From positions 1 to 64,000 of the forward strand of contig JBKBSO010000014.1 in the NCBI GenBank assembly GCA_046291695.1: a stretch of 64,000 bases of DNA, read 5' to 3'. The position numbers and the translations under genes are program-made. The stretch comes from PNNG01 sp046291695. Its GTDB lineage: Bacteria; Bacteroidota; Bacteroidia; UBA7662. Positions 53,088 to 63,104 of this stretch are shown piece by piece; within the stretch, counting starts at the first letter, position 1; each line of letters starts with the position of its first letter. The notes under the pieces were generated by a model. The model saw only the letters and a program-made list of their open reading frames with translations, made no database searches and had not been told where the DNA came from.

Positions 53088-55916
53088 TTACACAAAAAGT
53101 GCCGTAAGACTTTCAGGAGCTTGTTTTAGCCCTTCACGTGAACCCGCATAAACCACACGTCCACCATACCTTCCTCCCTCCGGTCCAATATCAATGATGT
53201 AATCTGCTGTTCTGATTACATCCAAGTTGTGTTCTATCACCAAAACTGTATTGCCCCGATCGGCTAATGTATGCAATACTTCCAGCAATACGCGCACATC
53301 CTCAAAATGCAAACCCGTGGTGGGCTCGTCCAAAATATAAAAAGTCTTCCCGGTGTCCTTTTTCGACAATTCTGAAGCCAATTTTACCCGCTGCGCCTCT
53401 CCACCCGATAAGGTAGTGCTGGGCTGACCAAGCGTCAAGTATCCCAGGCCAACGTCTTGCAATGTTTTGATTTTGCGAAGTATATTGGGCATGTTCTCAA
53501 AAAAGGCTACCGCCTCGTCGATGCTCATGTCCAGTACGTCACTAATGGATTTGCCACGATACCTTACTTCCAAAGTTTCACGATTGTAGCGTTTGCCATT
53601 ACAGCTTTCGCAATGTACCTGCACATCGGGCAGAAAATTCATCTCTATCACCCGTACCCCGGCTCCTCCACAGCTTTCACATCGGCCTCCTTTTACATTA
53701 AACGAAAACCTGCCCGGCTTGTACCCCCTAATTTTAGCCTCTGGCAATTCAGCAAATAAACTGCGGATATCCGCAAAAACCCCGGTATAGGTGCTTGGGT
53801 TCGAACGCGGCGTACGACCTATCGGACTCTGATCTATTTCAATTACCTTGTCAATATGCTCCAAACCTTCCACCTTCTCGTAAGCCAATGGCTTTTTCCG
53901 GCTGTTGTACACGTGCTGACTTAAGATGGGATAAAGCGTCTCGTTGACGAGGGTTGATTTTCCTGAACCCGACACCCCACTCACACAAATGAACTTCCCC
54001 AATGGAAAAGCCACGTCTACCCCTTTCAGGTTATTGCCCTTTGCCCCATACAACTTAATATATACTTCCTTTTTAGGTGTGCGAATAGCATGTACGGGAA
54101 TCACTTTTTCGCCGCGCAAATACGCCGCAGTCAAGGTCTGTTGATGTAAAAAGTCCGAAGGATGCCCTTTACCCACAACCTCGCCTCCGTGCACCCCTGC
54201 TCCTGGCCCAATATCAAGCACATAATCACTCTCGCGAATCATATCCTCGTCATGTTCCACCACCAATACCGTATTTCCGGCATCCCTGAGCTTCTTGAGC
54301 GATTCAATCAGTCGGTGATTGTCGCGCTGGTGCAAACCAATACTAGGCTCGTCGAGTATATACATTACCCCTACCAATTGCGAACCAATCTGGGTAGCCA
54401 ACCTAATCCTTTGCGATTCACCACCACTTAAGGTATGGGCTCCCCGATTCAGCGCTAAATACCCGAGCCCAATATTTAATAAAAAAGACAAACGAACATT
54501 GATCTCCTTCAGAACTTCCGTGGCGATAAGCGCATCCTGTCCTTGAAAATACCCCTCGAGTTGCTCAAACCAAACCGCCAGTTCCGACAACTCCATACCA
54601 GAGAGCTCAGCAATATTCTTCCCGTTTATTTTATAATGTAAGGCCTCCTGTTTCAACCTGCCTCCAGCACACACGGGGCAGGTAGCATGCGTTACATACT
54701 GTTCAGCCCAATTTTGCATGCTGATGGAGCCTGCATCGTCTTGCTGCTTTTTCAACATATTTACCAAACCCTCAAAACGTACTTGATGATCAAACTGATC
54801 ATTGAACTTACCAGCTACCTCTATCGATTCTTCGGCGCCATAAAGCAATAACGACCGGGCTTGCTCGCTCAACTGTCCTACCGGCGTAGTCAGACTAAAT
54901 TTAAACTTCTTAGCCAGTGCGGCAATCAGGCGGAACGCCCAAATATCGCGGTATTCACCCAAAGGCGCCAACCCCCCGGCTGTAATGCTCAAGGCCGGAT
55001 CAGGCATGATCAATGCTGGGTCAATTTCAGCAACAGTGCCCAGGCCATCGCAATATTCACATGCTCCATAGGGCGAGTTAAAACTAAAGGTATTGGGCTG
55101 GGCTTCGTCGTAGGCAACACCACTTTCAGCATCCATGAGAAACTTGCTGAAATAAGCCACATTGCCAGAATCATGGTCGAGTACCAACATGGTGCCTTTA
55201 CCCAGTTTTAGCGCCTGCTGCATCGATTGTCGTAAACGTTTATACTCCGAAGCTTCCGGAATCAAACGGTCTACCACCAGCTCTATATCGTGCACCTTGT
55301 AACGGTCGACTTGCATCTTTGGCTGCAAATCGAGCATTTCGCCATCCACCCTGATTTTTAAAAAACCTTGCTTGCGTACCTGCTCAAATAATTCGCGATA
55401 GTGCCCCTTGCGGGCACGGATCAAGGGAGCCAACAAAGCAATCCGTTTACCGGCAAAACGCTCTTGCAGCTGGGCTTCAATCTGCTGTTCGGTAAAACGC
55501 TGCATTCTCTTGCCACTCACATAAGAGTACGCTTCGCCCACCCGGGCAAAAAGCAAACGCATAAAATCGTATACCTCGGTAATGGTACCCACCGTTGATC
55601 GAGGATTTCTGCTCGTGGTTTTTTGTTCAATGGAAATCACCGGACTCAAGCCTTCGATCTTATCTACATCAGGCCGCTCCATATCTCCAATAAACTGCCG
55701 GGCATAGGCCGAAAAACTCTCCATATATCGCCGCTGCCCCTCTGCATATATGGTTTCGAAAGCTAGCGACGATTTACCACTCCCACTCAAACCGGTAATA
55801 ACCACCAGCTTTTCGCGAGGAATAACTACATCAATATTCTTCAGATTATGCTCCCGGGCGCCAAAGACTTCTACAAAGGTATCTGCTACAACTTCGGCTA
55901 CTGTATCCTGCTTCAT
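53088..55916 (-). CDS. uvrA: Excinuclease ABC subunit UvrA
   Basis: The 942-residue damage-recognition ATPase of nucleotide excision repair. The first Walker A is GLSGSGKSS at 42-50 and the second is VSGVSGSGKSTLVNE near 650. Two ABC signatures (LSGGESQRI and LSGGEAQRV) are seen, and the zinc modules are CEYC...CPVC in the first half and CESCGGAG...CESCNGKRY in the second. Full length for the family. A promoter-like TTG/TAGTTTCG lies just upstream, within the end of the transglycosylase gene, so it may be transcribed separately. Confidence 0.98.
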   Translation of the reverse strand: MKQDTVAEVVADTFVEVFGAREHNLKNIDVVIPREKLVVITGLSGSGKSSLAFETIYAEGQRRYMESFSAYARQFIGDMERPDVDKIEGLSPVISIEQKTTSRNPRSTVGTITEVYDFMRLLFARVGEAYSYVSGKRMQRFTEQQIEAQLQERFAGKRIALLAPLIRARKGHYRELFEQVRKQGFLKIRVDGEMLDLQPKMQVDRYKVHDIELVVDRLIPEASEYKRLRQSMQQALKLGKGTMLVLDHDSGNVAYFSKFLMDAESGVAYDEAQPNTFSFNSPYGACEYCDGLGTVAEIDPALIMPDPALSITAGGLAPLGEYRDIWAFRLIAALAKKFKFSLTTPVGQLSEQARSLLLYGAEESIEVAGKFNDQFDHQVRFEGLVNMLKKQQDDAGSISMQNWAEQYVTHATCPVCAGGRLKQEALHYKINGKNIAELSGMELSELAVWFEQLEGYFQGQDALIATEVLKEINVRLSFLLNIGLGYLALNRGAHTLSGGESQRIRLATQIGSQLVGVMYILDEPSIGLHQRDNHRLIESLKKLRDAGNTVLVVEHDEDMIRESDYVLDIGPGAGVHGGEVVGKGHPSDFLHQQTLTAAYLRGEKVIPVHAIRTPKKEVYIKLYGAKGNNLKGVDVAFPLGKFICVSGVSGSGKSTLVNETLYPILSQHVYNSRKKPLAYEKVEGLEHIDKVIEIDQSPIGRTPRSNPSTYTGVFADIRSLFAELPEAKIRGYKPGRFSFNVKGGRCESCGGAGVRVIEMNFLPDVQVHCESCNGKRYNRETLEVRYRGKSISDVLDMSIDEAVAFFENMPNILRKIKTLQDVGLGYLTLGQPSTTLSGGEAQRVKLASELSKKDTGKTFYILDEPTTGLHFEDVRVLLEVLHTLADRGNTVLVIEHNLDVIRTADYIIDIGPEGGRYGGRVVYAGSREGLKQAPESLTALFV

Positions 55917-55924
55917 GCTAAGTG

Positions 55925-55953
55925 CGAAACTACAAATTGCTAATCAGTCTCAA
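55925..55953 (-). promoter_or_regulatory. Candidate uvrA promoter
   Basis: On the minus strand TTG (55953-55951), 18 bases, then TAGTTTCG (55932-55925), one base off TAnnTTTG. The box ends eight bases before the uvrA ATG and lies partly within the end of the upstream gene. Confidence 0.35.
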
Positions 55954-57148
55954 CAGCTTTATCTCCTACAGGTTTTTGCACATGAATTTTTATCGTCTGG
56001 CCCTTGACTAATTCTGTGCTCTCCAGTTCATTCCATATCACCAAATCTACTACCCGAACCTCAAAGAGCCGGGCGATATCCCGAAGTGTTTGGCCCTTTT
56101 CAACCAAATGCACTACTTCCAAATATTCAGGCTGCATTGCTTTTTGCTCAATGGCTTCCACCTCCGGAAGTACCATGCGATACTCACGCTTCAATTCCTT
56201 CTGTTCATCAAAAACCGAGGGGTGTGGGATTTCAATTACCCACGACTGACCAGCTTTGGGTGCAGGTAAATAGGTCTTTCTGATCCAGGGATTAAAAACT
56301 TTCAAGTGCTTATAGGTAATCCCATGCTTTTTGGCAAATGCTACCAAATCCGTTATGGCTGTATCTACCACAACCTTATCTGTTTTTAAACCGCGGTACA
56401 AATGGGCATCCCGAAAATGATAGCCGTACTTCTTGGGGTTTTCCATGATTTCTTTTACCGCCAAAAGCCTGGGTATATACCGCGATGTTTCATTATTCAA
56501 ATACAATCCATGGTAATCTTCGAGCCCCTGCTGATTTACCTGTCGGCGTAAACCCGCCATACCCATATTGTAAGAGGCTGCAGCCAACGTCCAGCTCCCA
56601 AACTCCTTTTCTGCACGCAAAATATATTTACAAGCGGCATAAGTCGATTTAACCGGATCATAGCGCTCGTCTACCTCATCATCTACTCGTAATCCCAACT
56701 CGATGGCTGTATTCTTCATGAGCTGCCAATAACCTACGGCACCGGCCGGACTCACCACATTACTCAAGCCGCTTTCAATCACCGACACATATTTAAAATC
56801 ATCGGGAATGCCATGGGCCTTTAAGATCTCCTCAAATACCGGAAACCAGCGTGCCGCCTTTTTAAAGTGCAAAATAGACGCCGACTGAAAATAGGTATTT
56901 ACTACAATCTCCCGGTCAATGCGCTCCCTAACTTCAAAATCGAACATAGGCACCTTCTCCCCAGCAAAATACATGTCTTCCGGAAATGGTACCGCATACA
57001 CCTGATAGTTTTTCCAAAACTGCTCCAGGTATTCGCTTTCATCTGTATAACGACTTGATGTAGTGAGCTTAAAGACCAAGCCCGCCACCATAGCCAGTAG
57101 CATACTCTGAAAAAACTTATTGCGCTTAAGCCACTCTAATTGCATCAT
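55940..57148 (-). CDS. Membrane-anchored lytic transglycosylase with LysM domain
   Basis: A 402-residue MltD-like enzyme. It has an N-terminal membrane anchor (about 14-30), an SLT/GH23 domain with catalytic Glu125 in VSVIESGLSN followed by AGAVGYWQLM and ASYNMGMAG, and one LysM domain at about 343-390 (HLVEKGQTLRDIARLFEV). It cleaves peptidoglycan glycan strands. Unlike the homologue at 9079-10686 it has a transmembrane anchor and one LysM rather than two. Its ATG follows directly on the DUF2480 stop codon. Confidence 0.92.
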   Translation of the reverse strand: MMQLEWLKRNKFFQSMLLAMVAGLVFKLTTSSRYTDESEYLEQFWKNYQVYAVPFPEDMYFAGEKVPMFDFEVRERIDREIVVNTYFQSASILHFKKAARWFPVFEEILKAHGIPDDFKYVSVIESGLSNVVSPAGAVGYWQLMKNTAIELGLRVDDEVDERYDPVKSTYAACKYILRAEKEFGSWTLAAASYNMGMAGLRRQVNQQGLEDYHGLYLNNETSRYIPRLLAVKEIMENPKKYGYHFRDAHLYRGLKTDKVVVDTAITDLVAFAKKHGITYKHLKVFNPWIRKTYLPAPKAGQSWVIEIPHPSVFDEQKELKREYRMVLPEVEAIEQKAMQPEYLEVVHLVEKGQTLRDIARLFEVRVVDLVIWNELESTELVKGQTIKIHVQKPVGDKAVETD

Positions 57149-57655
57149 TTACTTTTTAAAAACAGGTACAGTTGAGCAGGGTTCACCGTACATCAGCGAT
57201 TTTACCAACGGCACTAGTTTATTCGTTAAACCCACATACAAAGCCGCAGGAATACTTTCATCACCGCAGCCTTTTAATATGAGCCGTCCTTCAGCATATT
57301 CCGAAAAATCGGCTCGCTCAACTGCCGCTAGTGCACGTTGCAAACGAACCTCTGCCGGAGTACCAAAATAAACCTCTGCCGACTTTTGCTGAAGATACGC
57401 ATTCACTAGCATATATGCCCACATAGGTACAATGGCATCTGCCGAGCAATACAACGCAACAAGCTTGCCAGTATAGCTAGTCCAATCATAGCCCTTAAGC
57501 TCCTCCCTAAAGGCTTTTTCGCGGAGCACCATGCCCATGAACAAAAAATCCTTTAAATCGAATCCAACAGGCTGATATGGCCTGAGCCAATCGGCTGGGT
57601 CGAGCACTACCAGTCCGCTTTCCGCTACTTTATTTTTAATGATCAACTGTTCCAT
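57149..57655 (-). CDS. DUF2480 family protein
   Basis: A 168-residue cytoplasmic protein matching DUF2480, a family of unknown function typical of Bacteroidota. The recognisable parts are NKVAESGLVVLDPADW at the start, FLFMGMVLREKAFRE near 40 and GEPCSTVPVFKK at the end. It contains no catalytic motif I can name. It precedes the transglycosylase gene with no gap, so the two are likely co-expressed. A terminator for the upstream foldase gene lies just before its start. Confidence 0.85.
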   Translation of the reverse strand: MEQLIIKNKVAESGLVVLDPADWLRPYQPVGFDLKDFLFMGMVLREKAFREELKGYDWTSYTGKLVALYCSADAIVPMWAYMLVNAYLQQKSAEVYFGTPAEVRLQRALAAVERADFSEYAEGRLILKGCGDESIPAALYVGLTNKLVPLVKSLMYGEPCSTVPVFKK

Positions 57656-57673
57656 AATTTCCCATAAACGAAA

Positions 57674-57700
57674 GAACCCTTCCGGAAAACGGAAAGGCTC
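57674..57700 (-). terminator. Terminator after the PpiD-like gene
   Basis: GAACCCTTCCG (57674-57684) and CGGAAAGGCTC (57690-57700) pair over 11 bases if two G-T pairs are allowed, with a five-base loop. On the minus strand the hairpin is followed by TTTCGTTTA. It lies 26 bases after the stop at 57727. Confidence 0.7.
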
Positions 57701-57726
57701 TCTAAAAAGTTTATTTCTACTTCAGC

Positions 57727-59823
57727 TTAGTAAAACATGTGACGATTATCTTCTTGCTTTACGAGCTCCTTTTTCGCATTAAATGCCTCTCCTGCACGAG
57801 CCCCAAGCTGGTTGCGCATGCTTTCTTTGGTGCCAGTAATATCGGCATTGGCATCAGGCTCGGTGAAGTTATCAACCAGCACCACATATACCCCGCGCTC
57901 TCCTTGGACCGGCTTGCTGAGCTTACCTGCTTCGAGGCTAAACATCACCCCTGTTAAGCGTGGCTCGCGGCCTACGCCTGCCAGGAAGTTGCCCTGAAAG
58001 CTTGCATTGCTGATATTCTGTACTACCCCTTCAACGGCTTTGGCTATCGCTTCAATATCCGTTTGATCGCCAGCGGCCTGAAAACGTTCTTTCAGTTGTG
58101 CGGCCTTCTTATCGCGCTTTACCTTGGCTTCTACCTCAGCGCGAACCTCCTCAAATGGTTTAGTACCTTTTGCCGAAACCTTCACCAGGGCAGCTACCAC
58201 GTATTTATCTTCCATTTCAAAAACCGAACTAAGGTCTCCGCTTTTTGAACGAAATGCCCAACGAACCATTTCGCGCGAATTTGGAAGGGCGCCTATGCTA
58301 CGGTCAGCAATACGAATCGACTCAGCCGAACGCTTCACCAGGCCCTGCTCTTCAATCTCGCGCTCAAAATCTTCGGCATTTTTAACCTTGCTCAAAAATT
58401 TACTTGCACGGGCATAAACATCACGATAGGTTTCGGTAGTAGGCTCAATCATATTGGCAATCGTAGCAAACTTGGCTACTTCTCTGCGACCCTTTTGATC
58501 GGTAATGTTGATGATGTGCCAACCGAAATCTGACTTCACCAATACCATATCCCCTTTTTTGCCTTCAAAGCAGGCATCATTAAATGGCTTCACCATCATG
58601 CCCTCAGCAAAAAAGCCCAAATCACCCCCTTTTTCAGCTGAACCAGGATCTTCACTATTGGCACGAGCCAAGGCATCGAAGTTACCCCGCTTGGCCAACT
58701 GCAGCAAACTATCGGCACGATTACGGGCGGCTTCCTCTTCTTCACCCTCTTTCTGACGGATAAGAATATGACGTGCCTTCACAGAATCGGGGCGACTGCT
58801 ACGGGCAATCATCTTCGTCATTTTGAAATAATCGCCCTCGCGATACACTTCACTCACCGCATTAAGTTCGCCTGAGTTGAACATCATCCGCTGTACTTCG
58901 GAACTCAATGCCGCCTCGGCCACATAGTTCTCGTCAAATGGCAAATCAGAATTCAAGCTCACAAACATCGAATCGTTGGTGGTAGCCAAAAACTGCTCAC
59001 GCAGTTCTGAAACCTTACGCATGGCCCGCAGCTCATCATCTTCGCTGGCTTTGATGTCGAAAACCAAATAATCGATGCCTCTGATTTCTTCTTTACTCTC
59101 AAAGTCCTTGAGGTTATTGTTGTACCAAGCCTTGAGCTCTTTATCACTTACCGTTACTGTGCTGTCTGCAATTAAGGCATAATCGAGCAATACAAAACGG
59201 CCGTTTGCCTGACGCGCAGTGCCATTGTATTGCTTGCGCGCAAAAAACGCCGGCACATACAGCCCTTTGCTTATCAGGTTATTGTACTTCTGGCTTTCGC
59301 GGTCCGATCGAATATACTTTTCAAAATTGAACCAACGACGTTGAATGTCTTCCGGCTGCTCATCGAGATTGCGCAAAAACTGAATCACCTGGTTACGATC
59401 GAACTCCCCCGTTTGCGGATTCGAAAATGCCTGACGCACCGATGCATTAATGTTGGTTCCTTGCACCATATCGTACAACTCCTCGCCTGAAACCGACAAA
59501 CCCAAGCGGGCATAAGCATTGCCCATGATTTTTTCACGAACCAACTCATTCCATACCTGATCGCGAAGCATGCTAATGGTAGCCTCGTCTAATCGATCCT
59601 GGTTGGTATTGACCTTATAGTTCTCTATGGCGTCGGCCACTCGGGTTTCGAAAAATTGAATACCTATTTCTTCCCCATCAATTTCTCCAACAGTATTGGC
59701 CGATGAACCGGCAAACATGCTGTTGCTGCTAAATACATCCATTAAAAGGAATGAAGCAATGGCCAAACCTATAATGACCACCATAAGGCCCGCTCTATCG
59801 CGTATTTTCGTAATGACTGACAT
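57727..59823 (-). CDS. PpiD-like membrane-anchored peptidylprolyl isomerase
   Basis: A 698-residue foldase anchored by one N-terminal helix (about 12-30), with the bulk in the periplasm. A SurA_N-type chaperone region (about 40-240) is followed by a PpiC/parvulin domain at 348-444 (VKARHILIRQ, then GDLGFFAEGMMVKPF and FGWHIINI). It would assist folding of exported and outer-membrane proteins. It has its own promoter (59855-59884) and terminator, so it can be expressed apart from the upstream envelope operon. Confidence 0.93.
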   Translation of the reverse strand: MSVITKIRDRAGLMVVIIGLAIASFLLMDVFSSNSMFAGSSANTVGEIDGEEIGIQFFETRVADAIENYKVNTNQDRLDEATISMLRDQVWNELVREKIMGNAYARLGLSVSGEELYDMVQGTNINASVRQAFSNPQTGEFDRNQVIQFLRNLDEQPEDIQRRWFNFEKYIRSDRESQKYNNLISKGLYVPAFFARKQYNGTARQANGRFVLLDYALIADSTVTVSDKELKAWYNNNLKDFESKEEIRGIDYLVFDIKASEDDELRAMRKVSELREQFLATTNDSMFVSLNSDLPFDENYVAEAALSSEVQRMMFNSGELNAVSEVYREGDYFKMTKMIARSSRPDSVKARHILIRQKEGEEEEAARNRADSLLQLAKRGNFDALARANSEDPGSAEKGGDLGFFAEGMMVKPFNDACFEGKKGDMVLVKSDFGWHIINITDQKGRREVAKFATIANMIEPTTETYRDVYARASKFLSKVKNAEDFEREIEEQGLVKRSAESIRIADRSIGALPNSREMVRWAFRSKSGDLSSVFEMEDKYVVAALVKVSAKGTKPFEEVRAEVEAKVKRDKKAAQLKERFQAAGDQTDIEAIAKAVEGVVQNISNASFQGNFLAGVGREPRLTGVMFSLEAGKLSKPVQGERGVYVVLVDNFTEPDANADITGTKESMRNQLGARAGEAFNAKKELVKQEDNRHMFY

Positions 59824-59854
59824 CTAATTCGTCTGATTTATAAAAGTTATCGCG

Positions 59855-59884
59855 CAAAAATAAAGTTTCGCATGAGAATTTCAA
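59855..59884 (-). promoter_or_regulatory. Promoter of the PpiD-like gene (TTG / TATTTTTG)
   Basis: On the minus strand TTG (59884-59882) is followed after 19 bases by the perfect box TATTTTTG (59862-59855), which ends 31 bases before the ATG. The best promoter match in the window. Confidence 0.65.
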
Positions 59885-59903
59885 CCCTGTTGAAGATAAT
59901 AGC

Positions 59904-61205
59904 TTAATCTATCCCTTGATTTTTAAGCAAACGTACCGTTTCGATGCGGGTTTCGCTTACCCCTAAAATAATCATACTGAAGCCCGGAATCTCTATCAAC
60001 TCGTTCGTTTCGGGTATCGATTGATGATGTTCGTAAATCAACCCACCCAAAGTTTCATAGTCACCTTCGGGCAAATTTAATTTATAAGTATCGTTCAGAT
60101 AATCCACTTCGTGCCTTGCCGAGAAGATAAATTCGTTTTCAGAAAGCTGCTTTTCCACCAAATCATCCACGTCGTGCTCGTCTTCAATCTCACCAAATAT
60201 CTCTTCAATAAGGTCTTCCACAGTAACAATACCGCTGGTGCCTCCAAACTCATCAACCACCAAGGCAATACTTTTACGATCAGTATTGAATTGTTTAAGC
60301 AAAAGCATGGCCGACATGGTTTCGGGTACAATCATTACCGGAAGGGTAACCGAAGCAATATTTTCGGGTCGGTTAATAACCGCCTGAAAGTGTACATAGC
60401 CGATAATGTTATCGATGCTGTCTTCGTAAACCAAAATTTTTGAGTGTTCTGCTTCGGCAAAAAGGGCAATGAGGCTGTCTACACTTTCGTCTTTACTAAT
60501 GGCCACAATTTCGGTTCGGTGCACCATACATTCACGCACTTTTACCTCGGTAAAATAAAGGGCGTTTTGGAAATAGTTTAAATCCACTTCCTGACTTCCA
60601 TTTTGTTCTTCCTGTTTATTCTCCTGCACCAGATAATCGAGGTCATGTTTTCCGAAAACCGGACTATTCTCTTCGATTTGTATGCCAAACACCAACTTCA
60701 AAAATCCATTGGCCATACGCACTACAAGCCACACTAAAGGATAAAAAAGGTAGTAAAAAACCTGCATGGGCAGGGCGAAAACAAATATCAAACGGTCGGC
60801 ATGCAAACGGAATACCGATTTGGGGATAAATTCACCAACCAGTAACACCAAAGCTGTGGAAATGATGGTTTGTAAGCTCAACAACAGCAGGCTACCGCTG
60901 GCTTCGGCATTTTGGGGCAAATAAGATTGAATTAATGGCTCCAGCCAAAGTGCCATCATAGAACCATACACCACCAAGGCAATATTGTTCCCTACCAAAA
61001 TGGCACCGATATAATCCGAAGGCTTTTTGAAAAAACCGGCAATTAATCGGGCATTCAGAATACCTTGCTTGCTTTTAAGCTCAACCCTGAATTTGTTGGC
61101 CGAAAAAAAAGCAATCTCCATGCCCGAAAAAAAGGCAGAGAGCAATAAACTGGTAGCAATGATGAGGCCTAGTTGCACAATAAAAATTCGCTCAAAGATA
61201 ACCAA
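59904..61205 (-). CDS. CNNM/CorC (HlyC)-family membrane protein
   Basis: A 433-residue inner-membrane protein. A DUF21 domain with four hydrophobic segments (about 1-190) is followed by a CBS pair (about 205-325, VRECMVHRTEIVAI and GGTSGIVTVEDLIEEIFGEI) and a CorC_HlyC transporter-associated domain at the C terminus. Family members are implicated in Mg2+ efflux or, in gliding species, GldE function; nothing here separates the two, but the lptC-ppiD neighbourhood differs from the gldD-gldE pair. It starts six bases after lptC. Confidence 0.9.
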   Translation of the reverse strand: MVIFERIFIVQLGLIIATSLLLSAFFSGMEIAFFSANKFRVELKSKQGILNARLIAGFFKKPSDYIGAILVGNNIALVVYGSMMALWLEPLIQSYLPQNAEASGSLLLLSLQTIISTALVLLVGEFIPKSVFRLHADRLIFVFALPMQVFYYLFYPLVWLVVRMANGFLKLVFGIQIEENSPVFGKHDLDYLVQENKQEEQNGSQEVDLNYFQNALYFTEVKVRECMVHRTEIVAISKDESVDSLIALFAEAEHSKILVYEDSIDNIIGYVHFQAVINRPENIASVTLPVMIVPETMSAMLLLKQFNTDRKSIALVVDEFGGTSGIVTVEDLIEEIFGEIEDEHDVDDLVEKQLSENEFIFSARHEVDYLNDTYKLNLPEGDYETLGGLIYEHHQSIPETNELIEIPGFSMIILGVSETRIETVRLLKNQGID

Positions 61206-61211
61206 TTGCCA

Positions 61212-61742
61212 TCACTCCTCATCGAGCAATGAAATCGTACCCCGGATATTGAGAATTTTGTATCGGGTAAAATTCTGATTCGATTCCAAACCATCGCCAA
61301 AAATGATTTCATCCGGTCGTACAATACGCACAAATTCATCGCTGTAAATGCGCTCTTCCGATTCTAACCAAACCAACTTTTCGGTATATAAGGTGTCGCC
61401 CAACTCATTCACTACCACCACATTGCCGTGCGCCTCCATGAGCCCGCTTTTCGGATACTGTATGGCCCGATTGGCTGTAAGCACACTGTTTTGATTGCCT
61501 TCGCCATCAAAAAAAAGCGCCCTGATTCCTTCAGGCATCTCCGTGTAGGGATTATCTCCCGGTGTCCGAATCATCAGCGGTGCTGTTATCCGGGTTTTTA
61601 TCACGGCCGAGTCTGAATAAATCAGGGTCACCTCGCGGCCTGTTTCCTTTTGATAATCCTCATTTGAGGCAAACTTCTGTAAACTCTCCTCCGAGTTTCC
61701 ACAAGCCGTCAAAATTAGCAGCAGGCCAATAAGTCTGTACAT
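61212..61742 (-). CDS. lptC: LptC-like LPS export lipoprotein
   Basis: A 176-residue lipoprotein (lipobox LTAC, Cys14) of the LptC/YrbK family, which takes lipopolysaccharide from the LptBFG transporter and passes it to the LptA bridge. The beta-jellyroll signature is visible as alternating strands (VTLIYSDSAVIKTRITAP; EAHGNVVVVNELGDTLYTEKLVW). Escherichia coli LptC has a transmembrane anchor; a lipid anchor is common in Bacteroidota. It sits between a TPR gene and the CorC-type gene with gaps under ten bases. Confidence 0.88.
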   Translation of the reverse strand: MYRLIGLLLILTACGNSEESLQKFASNEDYQKETGREVTLIYSDSAVIKTRITAPLMIRTPGDNPYTEMPEGIRALFFDGEGNQNSVLTANRAIQYPKSGLMEAHGNVVVVNELGDTLYTEKLVWLESEERIYSDEFVRIVRPDEIIFGDGLESNQNFTRYKILNIRGTISLLDEE

Positions 61743-61750
61743 CGCTCCTG

Positions 61751-63094
61751 TTAATCGGAACTGCGAACGGTTGTTGACTCACCAATCCAGCAGCCCACAG
61801 CGTAACTGCTGCCTTTGCTGATGTTGCTGAAGAACAGGTTTTCGGTGCTCGGAAAATAGGCTGCATATTTGGTGATTTTGGCCAATGCTTCCTCCGCCAT
61901 AGACGGGTCTATGGCACGTGCACGCTGGTACTTATCTACAGCAGCCCAATACACCGATTGCGCCTCTATTCCGCTTCCGCACTGGTTGTAGCTGGCCGCA
62001 TACAAATCACCAATAAACATGATGGGCTTACCCCAGTTTGGCATCAAACGGGCTGCTTCCTGTGCTAATTGCCGAGCACGGGCAAACTGCTTGTTGCTGC
62101 TGTACAAAGTGGCAAAATCATAATTGTACTGTGCCTTAATTGAATCGTTTTCAGCTTCCTGAATCGCTTTCTGATAGTACTCTGCCGCTCTATTGATGTT
62201 ATCGTTTTGCTGGAACCTGCGCGCTAAAACATGCGCAAGACGGGCATTTGGCGTTTCCTTATACTTGGCCACAGCCACATCGATAAACAAATCTTTGTCA
62301 GAACAACCCTTACTCAACAACAAACTAAAAATCAAATCGCGCAAATCTTTGTTTGCTGGATCATTACGGTACTTATCGCCAAAAAGGGCAATGATTTCAT
62401 CACAATCTTTGATGATATTTCCAGCCAAATCGGCATCAATACTTTGCTTGCTTTCGGCAAACTTATCGGCATTATTGCCCTCATTGATGTTGTAATCAAC
62501 AATTTTGGTCAACTTATCGTAAATATCCAGGATTTGTTCTTTGCTTAATTTTCCAGAAGCAAACTCTTTGAGCGCCACCTTAAAATAATAGGATATCACA
62601 AAGAACTCCGTACTATTACCACCCAATTCTACCGAACGGGCGAAGGTGTTCAGCACATCGGTATTGGGTTCAGGGCGATAACTTAGCATATCCACCCCTA
62701 AACGACCTATGGCATTGCCCGCACTTTTTTCGAAGTTGGCAGCACGCACCTCATAAATCATAAAGAGTGTATCGATAAGTGCCTTTTTCCGGGCAGCATC
62801 CTTTTCGATGGAGATAAAGTGCTTGTACATGGCTACGCCATCTACATGGGTTTGCTCGCGCGCACAAGGGGCATCACCAAAAACTGCTAACCAAGCTTGA
62901 TAAGCAGCATCATAATTCTTTTGCTTAAAATACTCGCGGTAAACCGAAATGTTCTCGATGGTTTTTACGCTATCTGTACCCCATTTTTGCTCGCATTTGG
63001 GCTCAATGCCTTGCGCATGCAATTGACTTCCGCCGAATAATACCGCCAGCATCAGCAAACTGCCTGTTGTCCATTTTTGAATCATCGTTTTCAT
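61751..63094 (-). CDS. Exported TPR-repeat protein
   Basis: A 447-residue periplasmic protein with a signal peptide (about 1-27, ending LHAQG). The body is helical with tetratricopeptide-like repeats, clearest near 290-350 (AEYYQKAIQEAENDSIKAQYNYDFATLY and following). It probably acts as a scaffold in envelope assembly. I start at the ATG at 63094; an in-frame codon six residues upstream is also possible. It lies between the barrel gene and lptC, a setting seen repeatedly in this phylum. Confidence 0.85.
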   Translation of the reverse strand: MKTMIQKWTTGSLLMLAVLFGGSQLHAQGIEPKCEQKWGTDSVKTIENISVYREYFKQKNYDAAYQAWLAVFGDAPCAREQTHVDGVAMYKHFISIEKDAARKKALIDTLFMIYEVRAANFEKSAGNAIGRLGVDMLSYRPEPNTDVLNTFARSVELGGNSTEFFVISYYFKVALKEFASGKLSKEQILDIYDKLTKIVDYNINEGNNADKFAESKQSIDADLAGNIIKDCDEIIALFGDKYRNDPANKDLRDLIFSLLLSKGCSDKDLFIDVAVAKYKETPNARLAHVLARRFQQNDNINRAAEYYQKAIQEAENDSIKAQYNYDFATLYSSNKQFARARQLAQEAARLMPNWGKPIMFIGDLYAASYNQCGSGIEAQSVYWAAVDKYQRARAIDPSMAEEALAKITKYAAYFPSTENLFFSNISKGSSYAVGCWIGESTTVRSSD

Positions 63095-63104
63095 AACCTC
63101 TATT